Assembly: GCF_030297155.1 (NCBI RefSeq)
Contig: NZ_AP028067.1
Coordinates: forward strand, 62,001 to 126,000
DNA: 64,000 nt
Origin: Vibrio sp. FE10
Lineage (GTDB): Bacteria; Pseudomonadota; Gammaproteobacteria; Enterobacterales; Vibrionaceae
Direction of reading: 5' to 3'
Shown here: piece after piece, positions 56,864 through 64,000 of the stretch
Position numbering within the stretch: the stretch's first letter is position 1
How the letters are laid out: every line of letters starts with the position of its first letter
The notes under the pieces: model-generated
The model's database searches: none
The model's input: the letters and a program-made list of their open reading frames with translations, nothing else
What the model was told of the DNA's origin: nothing
Translations under genes and position numbers: made by a program

Positions 56864-58813
56864 TTGGCAGTCGTTAATCTCAGAATATTCAACTTGGTCG
56901 AGCTTTCCTGAAATTTGGTGGCATGGGTCGGAAAGGGTAATGGAGAGCGAGTGCTGCTCTTGTTCTAGCAAATCGAGTTCGCCCGAGACCTCACCATTCA
57001 GTGTTTGAACCCTCTGCGAACCTTCCTCTTCTGCCGATGCACCAATAATGTGCATTGGTTTGAGAGTAAAGCGGCCACGGTCAAAATTCGCGTTGAGCTC
57101 AGGGATCTCAAACACGTTATCGGTTGATGTTTCAGACAGCGTGTCGTTAAAGGTCATCACGCCTTGGCGCACGCTGCCCTTGAGTTGACCTGTGGTTGAG
57201 TAGCCCAGCATCAGCGAATCGCCGTACAAACCTGCGGCTTGAAGTTCGAATTCACCATAGCCTGTCGCATCCAGTGGTAACTCAAGCTGCTGTAACATGG
57301 GTGATATAGGTAACCCGTCAGCAGAGATGTCTAGGCTCCACGGTTTACTTACTTGGTTAAAGTCGAGCGTTGCATTCGCTTCAACATAGCCATGCTTTAG
57401 CGGCATAAACAGGCGTGTCAGTGTCCATTTGCCTTGATCGCTATTCATTTCAACCACAGGCTGAGCGCTGAGAATATTCTGGTAGCTGGCATCATTGGCG
57501 CTGGCCATTAACTTGCCTTGCCACAACCCTAGCTTTCTATCTTGCAGCAATTGAACCTGATGCCCCTCGACATGAAGCCCTGAAACCTGCCAGTAAGGTT
57601 TTTTTGCAAGTTGGATGAGTTGGCTACGCTCTATGTTTAGTCGATGAATAGAGGCTTGCTGTAGCTGTGTAAGCCAAGGGATTAAGCGAGTGACCGGTAG
57701 ATTTTCATCTTGGCTTTCAGTAATCCATTTTATGCCCTGAACATCAAGCTGCGCGAGTTCAACTGAGCTTGGTGTTACCACCCCGTTCATTTGGATGCTG
57801 CCTTGTCGCCATTGGGTATAGAAATCCTCAATCAGGATCTGCTCAGGCTGGAGGCTTAGTTGGATACTCGGGTCGACGAACAAGTCATCATCAATGGTGA
57901 CGCCCTCTGCTTGTAGGGAAAAGGTGGCTTGTTGCTGCTGCCACAGCTGAAACGGTAACTGAACATTTTCTAATGAAGCATCGAAGCCAGCTAAGTGGCC
58001 ATTTTTCCATTCCACATCGCTACGCAAGATATCTAAACTGTTGATGTGGTTTATTTGGATGCCTTTTACGTTCCAATTTTTGCTTAATAGGTTTTGGGTT
58101 TGTTGTTGATCGAGCCTTAAGCCGTCAGCGGTTACATTCACCAGCGACCAACCTTGCTGATACTGTTCCGCTTGCCCAGAAATCTTAGCCCCTCGCCATT
58201 CAAATGAAGCGCCATAAAGAGTGCTGTCATTGGGCTTTAGATCGAGATCAATCAATAAGTTGTCAAAGGCTTCATCTTGCCAATAGAGTTGTGCGGCAGT
58301 GAGTTGTGTTTTTCCGTAGGGCAGTATTGAGCTGTGGTTATCCCAGGTGGGATCGGAGATCTGCAGGTCGATGCCACGCGCATTAAAGTCTGGTGTTGAA
58401 AAGTCTAAGTCATGAAGAGCGAGCTGGTGGAGCTTGATATGTTGCTGCGCGAACAAGGGATCGAGAATCTTTAGGTTATTGGTATCCAGTTGCAGGCCGC
58501 TGATCAAAACAGAATCCAACACTAATTGGGCTTCTGTTACAGAGTAAGGACTGAACCAGATATCGATCTTGTCGACGTACAGAGGTGGCTGCTTTTCTGG
58601 TTGGGCTTGAGGCAGGGTAATGCCCATTAAAGTGATGTGATAAGGCGCCTGATACTCAACATCCTCAATGAGTACAGGTTGTTCAATCGTATGCTTGATA
58701 AAAAAGTTAGCAACATCCGCACGGTATTGCGTCTGCAGGCTTAATAGCAACGCTGCGATAGTTGCAACGGCGATAGCCAACACAATGCCGAACACCATGA
58801 ATACCTTTTTCAT
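56837..58813 (-). CDS. AsmA-family protein
   Basis: 658 residues with an N-terminal transmembrane anchor (VFMVFGIVLAIAVATIAALLL, ~4-24) and a long beta-rich periplasmic region of the AsmA/repeating-beta-groove kind; a C-terminal AsmA-like segment lies at ~480-620. Such proteins are believed to bridge the periplasm and move phospholipids. The C-terminal tail has two Cys (DPCHQIS and NDCQQK) that could form a disulfide. It is convergent with yiiD. Confidence 0.82.
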   Translation of the reverse strand: MKKVFMVFGIVLAIAVATIAALLLSLQTQYRADVANFFIKHTIEQPVLIEDVEYQAPYHITLMGITLPQAQPEKQPPLYVDKIDIWFSPYSVTEAQLVLDSVLISGLQLDTNNLKILDPLFAQQHIKLHQLALHDLDFSTPDFNARGIDLQISDPTWDNHSSILPYGKTQLTAAQLYWQDEAFDNLLIDLDLKPNDSTLYGASFEWRGAKISGQAEQYQQGWSLVNVTADGLRLDQQQTQNLLSKNWNVKGIQINHINSLDILRSDVEWKNGHLAGFDASLENVQLPFQLWQQQQATFSLQAEGVTIDDDLFVDPSIQLSLQPEQILIEDFYTQWRQGSIQMNGVVTPSSVELAQLDVQGIKWITESQDENLPVTRLIPWLTQLQQASIHRLNIERSQLIQLAKKPYWQVSGLHVEGHQVQLLQDRKLGLWQGKLMASANDASYQNILSAQPVVEMNSDQGKWTLTRLFMPLKHGYVEANATLDFNQVSKPWSLDISADGLPISPMLQQLELPLDATGYGEFELQAAGLYGDSLMLGYSTTGQLKGSVRQGVMTFNDTLSETSTDNVFEIPELNANFDRGRFTLKPMHIIGASAEEEGSQRVQTLNGEVSGELDLLEQEQHSLSITLSDPCHQISGKLDQVEYSEINDCQQKSAAPEE

Positions 58814-58882
58814 TCCCTGAAAGCCTTAAATTTCAATTGTCTCAAAACAGAGTGGAACAAAAAGGGTCAAGCATCAACAAAA

Positions 58883-58904
58883 AAGCCCCTCAAAAGAGGG
58901 GCTT
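58883..58904 (-). terminator. pckA terminator
   Basis: A 9-bp stem AAGCCCCTC / GAGGGGCTT with loop AAAA; the T run is on the minus strand. Confidence 0.85.
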
Positions 58905-58966
58905 GCTACAAAAATATCATTTTAAATTGGGCGTTCGCTTTTGGCTAAGCCCGAGCAGATGGTGGA

Positions 58967-60592
58967 TTAGTCGAGTTGAGGACCAGCGGCAACCAGCGAC
59001 TTACCTTCAGCGTTGTCTGTGTACTTATCAAAGTTGTTGATGAAGCGTTCCGCTAGATCTTTCGCTTTGCTTTCCCATTGTAGTGGGTCAGTGTACGTAT
59101 CGCGTGGGTCAAGAATCGCAGGGTCAACATCGTGCAACGCTAGCGGTACTTCTAGGTTAAACATCGGGATAACCTTAGTTTCGGCTTGGTCGATTGAGCC
59201 ATCTAGGATAGCGTCGATGATGCCACGAGTATCTTGGATCGAGATACGTTTGCCTGTGCCATTCCAACCAGTGTTCACTAGGTAAGCTTCAGCGCCAGCC
59301 GCTTCCATGCGCTTCACAAGCACTTCAGCGTACTGAGTTGGGTGAAGAGTTAGGAATGCCGCACCAAATGCCGCAGAGAACGTTGGTGTTGGTTCAGTAA
59401 TACCACGCTCTGTACCTGCTAGCTTAGCAGTGAAGCCAGATAGGAAGTGGTATTTAGTTTGCTCCGGAGTCAGCTTAGATACTGGTGGTAGAACACCAAA
59501 TGCATCTGCTGTTAGGAAGATAACTTTTTGAGCATGACCGGCTTTTGATACTGGCTTAACGATGTTGTCGATGTGGTGAATCGGGTAAGAAACACGAGTG
59601 TTCTCTGTTTTAGAACCGTCATCAAAATCGATAGAACCATCGCCACGAACCGTTACGTTTTCTAGCAGCGCATCACGACGGATTGCATTGTAGATTTCTG
59701 GTTCCGCTTCTTTAGATAGACGAATCGTCTTCGCGTAACAACCACCTTCAAAGTTGAAGATGCCATCATCGTCCCAACCGTGCTCATCATCACCTATTAG
59801 CTCACGCTTAGGATCCGTTGATAGGGTTGTTTTACCGGTACCAGATAGGCCGAAGAATATCGCTACATCGCCTTCTTCACCAACGTTAGCACTACAGTGC
59901 ATTGAAGCAATGCCTTGCAGAGGAAGAAGGTAGTTCATCATTGCGAACATGCCTTTCTTCATCTCACCGCCGTACCAAGTACCACCGATGATTTGAACGC
60001 GCTCTGTTAGGTTGAAAGCAACGAAGTTTTCAGAGTTTAGACCCTGTTTTTCCCAGTTAGGGTTCGTTGTTTTAGCACCGTTCATTACCACGAAATCAGG
60101 TTCGAACGTTGCTAGCTCTTCGTCAGTTGGACGAATGAACATGTTCTTAACGAAGTGCGCTTGCCACGCTACTTCAGTGATAATACGTACACTTAAGCGC
60201 GTATCAGGGTTAGCACCACAGTAACCGTCAATGACAAACAGGCGCTTGCCAGATAGCTGAGTTGTCACAAGCTCTTTCAGCTCATCCCACACTTCAGTTG
60301 TAATTGGTTTGTTGTCATTTTTGCCTTGATCTGACCACCACATGGTATCGCGTGTAGTGTCATCTTTAACGATGTATTTATCTTTTGGTGAGCGGCCAGT
60401 AAAGATACCAGTGTCAACCGCAACAGAGCCTAGTTCCGTTACTACGCCTTTTTCGTAGCCTTCCAAACCTGGCAGTGTCTCTTCAACGAATAACTGCTCG
60501 TAGCTAGGATTACGAAGAACTTCAGTAACGCCAGTCAGTCCGTGCTTAGTTAGATCAATTTGTGCAGCCTTAGTATGTTCCATAACGGTCAT
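58967..60592 (-). CDS. pckA: phosphoenolpyruvate carboxykinase (ATP)
   Basis: 541 residues; converts oxaloacetate and ATP to phosphoenolpyruvate, the entry step to gluconeogenesis. The P-loop is [11 protein letters not shown] (~248-258), preceded by [13 protein letters not shown], with the metal site [23 protein letters not shown] (~268-290). Both are intact. The start ATG 60592 is used; another Met at residue 3 is possible. The ompR-envZ pair next to pckA in E. coli is absent here. Confidence 0.96.
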   Translation of the reverse strand: MTVMEHTKAAQIDLTKHGLTGVTEVLRNPSYEQLFVEETLPGLEGYEKGVVTELGSVAVDTGIFTGRSPKDKYIVKDDTTRDTMWWSDQGKNDNKPITTEVWDELKELVTTQLSGKRLFVIDGYCGANPDTRLSVRIITEVAWQAHFVKNMFIRPTDEELATFEPDFVVMNGAKTTNPNWEKQGLNSENFVAFNLTERVQIIGGTWYGGEMKKGMFAMMNYLLPLQGIASMHCSANVGEEGDVAIFFGLSGTGKTTLSTDPKRELIGDDEHGWDDDGIFNFEGGCYAKTIRLSKEAEPEIYNAIRRDALLENVTVRGDGSIDFDDGSKTENTRVSYPIHHIDNIVKPVSKAGHAQKVIFLTADAFGVLPPVSKLTPEQTKYHFLSGFTAKLAGTERGITEPTPTFSAAFGAAFLTLHPTQYAEVLVKRMEAAGAEAYLVNTGWNGTGKRISIQDTRGIIDAILDGSIDQAETKVIPMFNLEVPLALHDVDPAILDPRDTYTDPLQWESKAKDLAERFINNFDKYTDNAEGKSLVAAGPQLD

Positions 60593-60865
60593 AGGTGCTC
60601 CTTGTAGGATATTTTGTAGGGATTTTGTATTAATTTTTTATTGTTATCTGCTCACCATGCTAGCAACGAGACTCTGGGGAAACAGGGATACAGCTCAAAA
60701 AGTATCCATATTAATCTTGGGGTTTTAAGCGTCTCGTCACATATTGGCCTAACTAGTCTATCCTGTACGCAAACCTTTGCGCTAGGGGCGAGAACATTAT
60801 TAATTGATTAAAATTAAGCGGTGATTTTATTACGAGATGTTACGGAGTTTGCGCTATTTTGATCA
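60593..60865. other. pckA upstream region, gene-free
   Basis: About 270 bp without a supported gene. It must hold the pckA promoter; I could not assign a CRP or Cra site with confidence. Confidence 0.4.
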
Positions 60866-60895
60866 CAAAAAAGGCCAGCTGAGCGCTGACCTTTG
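60866..60895 (-). terminator. hslO terminator
   Basis: Arms AAAGGCCAGC and GCTGACCTTT pair with one mismatch; a run of T follows on the minus strand. Confidence 0.75.
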
Positions 60896-60929
60896 TGGGG
60901 TAAATTACGTGTTTTTGGTACGCTGTAAA

Positions 60930-61823
60930 TTAATGAACCGTATTGTCGCCTTTATCTGCTGCTTCTGCGTACAGAGCGTCAACGTCGTTCTTATCAAAAG
61001 AGTAGTTTGTGCCACAGTAATCACAATGAAGAGCCACACTTCCTTCAGTGCTGATGATGTCGTAGATCTCTTCTTGAGCAACAGTAATGATAGCCGCACC
61101 GCTGCGTTGACGAGAACAACCACAGAAGAACTCAACCGGTTGTGGGGTAAATACCTGAACCTTCTCTTGGTTGTATAGACGGTACAACAGGTCATTTGCT
61201 TCTAGAGAGAACAACTCTTCATTTTTTACGGTGTCAGTTAACTGTTCTAGGTGTTCGAAGTCATCTGGCGTACCGGTACCGTCAGGCATAACCTGCAGCA
61301 GCATACCAGCAGCGTGTGCTTTGCTTTCATGTTCGCCCGTGCGTAGCCATAGACGAGTCTTTAGCTGTTCAGAGTTTGCGAAGTAACCTTCAAGTACTTC
61401 AGCAAGCGTGTCACCTTCAAGACCAACGATACCTTGGTAACGTTCACCTTTTTTAGGATCGATAGTGATCACTAGGTGGCCTTTACCCATCAGATCGTGC
61501 AGGCCAGCGTCGTCAGCAATGTCACCGTCAAAGCGAGCAACACCACGGATCTTCTGATCGTTATCGCCATTAATAACAGCGAGAGATACTGGGCCATCAC
61601 CTTGCAGTTGCATCGTGATAGAGCCTTCAAACTTTAGAGTCGCCGTTAGTAGCGTCGTTGAAACCAGTAGCTCACCCAACAGCTTTTGTACTGGCGCTGG
61701 GTATTCCTTGCTAGAAATAATCTGTTGGTACGCTTCGTCCATTTGTACCAATTCACCACGTACTGATAGGTCTTCAAATAGGTAGCGATTTAAAACATTA
61801 CTTGTAGACATTGGGTCTGCCAT
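60930..61823 (-). CDS. hslO: redox-activated chaperone Hsp33
   Basis: 297 residues; a cytosolic holdase switched on by oxidation. The C-terminal zinc centre CxC...CxxC is present (FFCGCSRQR ~238-246, and HCDYCGTNY ~270). N-terminal domain motifs such as [27 protein letters not shown] match the family. ATG 61823 has AAGGA about eight bases upstream. The gap from hslR is 18 bp, so the two form an operon. Confidence 0.96.
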   Translation of the reverse strand: MADPMSTSNVLNRYLFEDLSVRGELVQMDEAYQQIISSKEYPAPVQKLLGELLVSTTLLTATLKFEGSITMQLQGDGPVSLAVINGDNDQKIRGVARFDGDIADDAGLHDLMGKGHLVITIDPKKGERYQGIVGLEGDTLAEVLEGYFANSEQLKTRLWLRTGEHESKAHAAGMLLQVMPDGTGTPDDFEHLEQLTDTVKNEELFSLEANDLLYRLYNQEKVQVFTPQPVEFFCGCSRQRSGAAIITVAQEEIYDIISTEGSVALHCDYCGTNYSFDKNDVDALYAEAADKGDNTVH

Positions 61824-61841
61824 TTGGCTATTCCTTCTAGC

Positions 61842-62228
61842 TTATTGAGTCTTGAACTTGATGATGTCACGACGTTGCTTTTTGTCTGGGCGACGTTCTG
61901 GTGCTGGGCTATGAGCATTGAGCTTGCGCTGTTGTGCAAATTCTTCTCTTTTTGCCAAGCTTTCGGTGGTTTCTTCATAGAGTGTTTGAGCGACTGGCGC
62001 TCCGCCACGGTGTGCGGATATTTTCTCTATGGTGACCGTCTTTTCTTCATTACCTTGGCGCAGAGTAATTACTGCACCAAGTTCTACGATTTTGCTGGGT
62101 TTGCTGCGCTGACCATTATAGTGGACTTTGCCACCATCGACCATGTTGCGAGCAATTGAGCGAGTCTTATAAAAGCGTGCTGCCCACAACCATTTATCGA
62201 GTCTGACAGCTTCATTAGTCGTTTTCAT
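61842..62228 (-). CDS. hslR: ribosome-associated heat shock protein Hsp15
   Basis: 128 residues with an N-terminal S4 RNA-binding domain (VRLDKWLWAARFYKTRSIAR, ~8-27) and a basic C-terminal tail (ERRPDKKQRRDIIKFK). Hsp15 binds stalled 50S subunits carrying nascent tRNA and aids recycling. It is first in the hslR-hslO operon and divergent from the gsp operon. Confidence 0.94.
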   Translation of the reverse strand: MKTTNEAVRLDKWLWAARFYKTRSIARNMVDGGKVHYNGQRSKPSKIVELGAVITLRQGNEEKTVTIEKISAHRGGAPVAQTLYEETTESLAKREEFAQQRKLNAHSPAPERRPDKKQRRDIIKFKTQ

Positions 62229-62515
62229 ATAGGACAGTGCCTTTTCAGTTAGAAATGAATGCGGTTTAACTGTAATGAACAGTGCGCAACATGTTTTTGA
62301 TGATGATTTTCACATTAAGTAGAAGCTTTAAGTGGAGGCGGGTGGCATTTTTTTCAAGTCATATTACAAAATAGCCATGTTATGCCGATTTATAGATTTG
62401 CTATGATATAGTTCAGGATCTTATGCTTAAATAAGCTCGGTATCGAACGAATGAATAAAAAAGCTGAAAGTTTAATGATTTGCAGCGTTTGTCGTCATGA
62501 AAAGGGGCAAGGAAA
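62229..62515. other. divergent promoter region hslR / gspC
   Basis: A 287-bp spacer without a gene. The plus strand contains TATGATATAG around 62402-62411, a plausible -10 for the gsp operon. Confidence 0.4.
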
Positions 62516-63439
62516 GTGAACTTTTTAGAGCTCAAAAATAGCGTAGGAAATTCTCCTGTGTTGAGCCGCTTATTAGAGAATGGATTTGTACTTCAGCAGA
62601 AACTGAGTCTAGCTACGTGTTGTGTGTTGATTGCAGCTTCTGCATGGATTTTAGGACAGCTTGCATGGTTTATCGAACCTGCCGAGCAAACAGTCGTACC
62701 TTGGAAAGCAACCGCTTCATCGTCTTCTGCTCCTCAATCGACTCTTGATATCTCCTCTTTGCAGCAGAGCAACCTTTTTGGTGCCTATAACCCAACCACG
62801 GCTCCTGTGGTTGAGCAACAAGTTATCCAAGACGCACCAAAGACACGATTGAATCTGGTTTTAGTGGGTGCGGTTGCCAGCTCTAACCCCAAATTAAGCT
62901 TAGCTGTGATTGCGAATCGCGGCACACAAGCAACCTACGGCATTAATGAAGAGATTGAAGGCACGCGAGCTAAGTTAAAAGCGGTATTAGTCGATCGCGT
63001 GATTATTGATAACTCAGGTCGAGATGAAACCTTGATGCTTGAAGGCATTGAGTACAAGCGTTTGGCCGTTTCAGAACCTGCGCCACCTCGCGCCTCTTCT
63101 TCTGTGCGTGGCAACAACCCCGCTTCTGCAGAAGAGAAGCTTGATGAAATTAAAGCGAAGATAATGAAAGATCCGCAACAAATCTTCCAATATGTTCGAC
63201 TGTCTCAGGTGAAGCGCGATGATAAAGTGATTGGTTATCGTGTGAGCCCTGGCAAAGATTCAGAACTTTTTAACTCTGTTGGGCTCCAAAACGGAGATAT
63301 TGCCACTCAGTTAAATGGACAAGACCTGACAGACCCTGCTGCTATGGGCAACATATTCCGTTCCATCTCAGAACTGACAGAGCTAAATCTGGTGGTCGAG
63401 AGAGATGGTCAACAACATGAAGTGTTTATTGAATTTTAA
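62516..63439 (+). CDS. gspC: type II secretion system protein C
   Basis: 307 residues; bitopic inner-membrane protein linking the inner-membrane platform to the GspD secretin. It has a cytoplasmic N-terminus (1-30), a transmembrane helix (~31-53), a Pro/Ser-rich linker, a homology region (~95-180, TRLNLVLVGAVASSNPKLSL) and a C-terminal PDZ domain (~215-305). Close to EpsC of V. cholerae. GTG 62516 is the start; AAAGGGG lies about eight bases upstream. Bases 62532-62550 exactly match part of MITE-like copy B. Confidence 0.94.
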   Translation: MNFLELKNSVGNSPVLSRLLENGFVLQQKLSLATCCVLIAASAWILGQLAWFIEPAEQTVVPWKATASSSSAPQSTLDISSLQQSNLFGAYNPTTAPVVEQQVIQDAPKTRLNLVLVGAVASSNPKLSLAVIANRGTQATYGINEEIEGTRAKLKAVLVDRVIIDNSGRDETLMLEGIEYKRLAVSEPAPPRASSSVRGNNPASAEEKLDEIKAKIMKDPQQIFQYVRLSQVKRDDKVIGYRVSPGKDSELFNSVGLQNGDIATQLNGQDLTDPAAMGNIFRSISELTELNLVVERDGQQHEVFIEF

Positions 63440-63480
63440 AACTTTGCGTCTAACGAAGGACGAAAGTGTAGGAGAAGTAC

Positions 63481-64000
63481 GTGAAGCATTGGTTTAAGAA
63501 AAGTGCATGGTTATTGGCAGGAAGCTTAATCTGCACACCCGCAGCCATCGCGAGTGATTTTAGTGCCAGCTTTAAGGGCACTGACATTCAAGAGTTTATT
63601 AATATTGTTGGCCGCAACTTAGAGAAGACGATCATCGTTGACCCTTCGGTGCGCGGGAAAATTGATGTTCGTAGTTACGATGTGCTCAATGAAGAGCAAT
63701 ATTACAGCTTCTTCTTAAACGTATTAGAGGTTTACGGCTACGCGGTGGTCGAAATGGACTCGGGTGTTCTTAAGATCATCAAAGCGAAAGATTCTAAAAC
63801 GTCGGCAATTCCAGTCGTTGGAGACGGTGACACGATCAATGGTGACAATGTTGTCACACGTGTAGTGACCGTTCGCAATGTTTCAGTACGTGAACTTTCT
63901 CCTTTGCTTCGCCAGCTGAATGACAATGCAGGTGCGGGTAACGTTGTGCATTACGACCCTGCCAATATCATTCTAATTACTGGCCGCGCAGCCGTTGTAA
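63481..64000 (+). CDS. gspD: type II secretion system secretin GspD (partial, runs off right edge)
   Basis: The first 173 codons are present. GTG 63481 follows AGGAG by six bases. A signal peptide (KKSAWLLAGSLICTPAAIAS) is followed by the N0 domain (FSASFKGTDIQEFINIVGRN) and the start of N1 (VVTRVVTVRNVSVRELSPLLRQL). The secretin forms the outer-membrane pore of the type II system. Similarity to V. cholerae EpsD is high. It lies 41 bp after gspC in the same operon. Confidence 0.95.
   Translation, partial: MKHWFKKSAWLLAGSLICTPAAIASDFSASFKGTDIQEFINIVGRNLEKTIIVDPSVRGKIDVRSYDVLNEEQYYSFFLNVLEVYGYAVVEMDSGVLKIIKAKDSKTSAIPVVGDGDTINGDNVVTRVVTVRNVSVRELSPLLRQLNDNAGAGNVVHYDPANIILITGRAAVV

Noticed and set aside
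60837..61178. 113-codon plus-strand ORF opposite hslO
   Set aside because: It runs antisense through the hslO terminator and the conserved Cys region; a shadow of hslO.

Overview
The window looks like part of the main chromosome of a marine Vibrio. The Splendidus clade is my guess from protein similarity and repeats, not something shown by a search. The evidence for Vibrio is gene order (gor-rlmJ-prlC-asnC, uspA-ftnA-uspB-yhiN, rmuC-ubiEJB-tatABC, hemB-ryhB-polA-spf-engB-csrC-yihI-hemN, glnLG/glnA/typA, dtd-yiiD, pckA-hslOR, start of the eps/gsp operon) and the sequence of marker products such as EpsC, EpsD, AsnC and the Asp-type HemB.

Layout. 1-2.97 kb: the end of an integrated element, AT-rich, with a tyrosine recombinase gene, an overlapping second recombinase-fold gene that runs off the left edge, and repeat structures abutting the 3' end of gor. 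From memory, this is the chromosomal position that holds the VSP-I island in V. cholerae. 3-12.5 kb: redox and RNA-modification housekeeping genes (gor, rlmJ, prlC, asnC, rsmJ) plus a large periplasmic-sensor GGDEF/EAL protein. 12.6-17.3 kb: a Fur-box gene of unknown function, a DMT transporter, stress and iron genes (uspA, ftnA, uspB) and yhiN. 17.8-21.5 kb: a LysR / AbgT transporter / M20 amidohydrolase cluster. 21.8-30.3 kb: DMT transporter, rmuC, the ubiquinone (ubiE-ubiJ-ubiB) and twin-arginine (tatABC) genes, a 38-residue zinc-ribbon-like ORF and tatD. 30.4-42.2 kb: haem synthesis (hemB, hemN), DNA polymerase I, engB, cytochrome c4, yihI and three regulatory RNAs: RyhB, Spot 42 and a CsrB/CsrC-type RNA. 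42.3-50.7 kb: a dCache GGDEF/EAL protein and the nitrogen-control block glnG-glnL / glnA with NtrC boxes and a sigma-54 promoter. 50.7-58.8 kb: typA, an AAA ATPase, a DUF2959 lipoprotein, yihY-dtd-yiiD and an AsmA-like protein. 58.9-64 kb: pckA, the heat-shock pair hslR-hslO and the first two genes of the type II secretion operon (gspC, gspD partial).

The non-coding content is rich. There is a MITE-like ~162-bp repeat in two inverted copies 6 kb apart, a pair of 96-bp two-hairpin REP-like elements, two unrelated tandem arrays that share a 16-bp period, Fur boxes, a consensus DnaA box before polA, and many near-perfect bidirectional terminators. No tRNA, rRNA, CRISPR array or IS transposase was found. 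The most promising lead to something new is the left edge: an integrase module of an island whose cargo lies outside the window.
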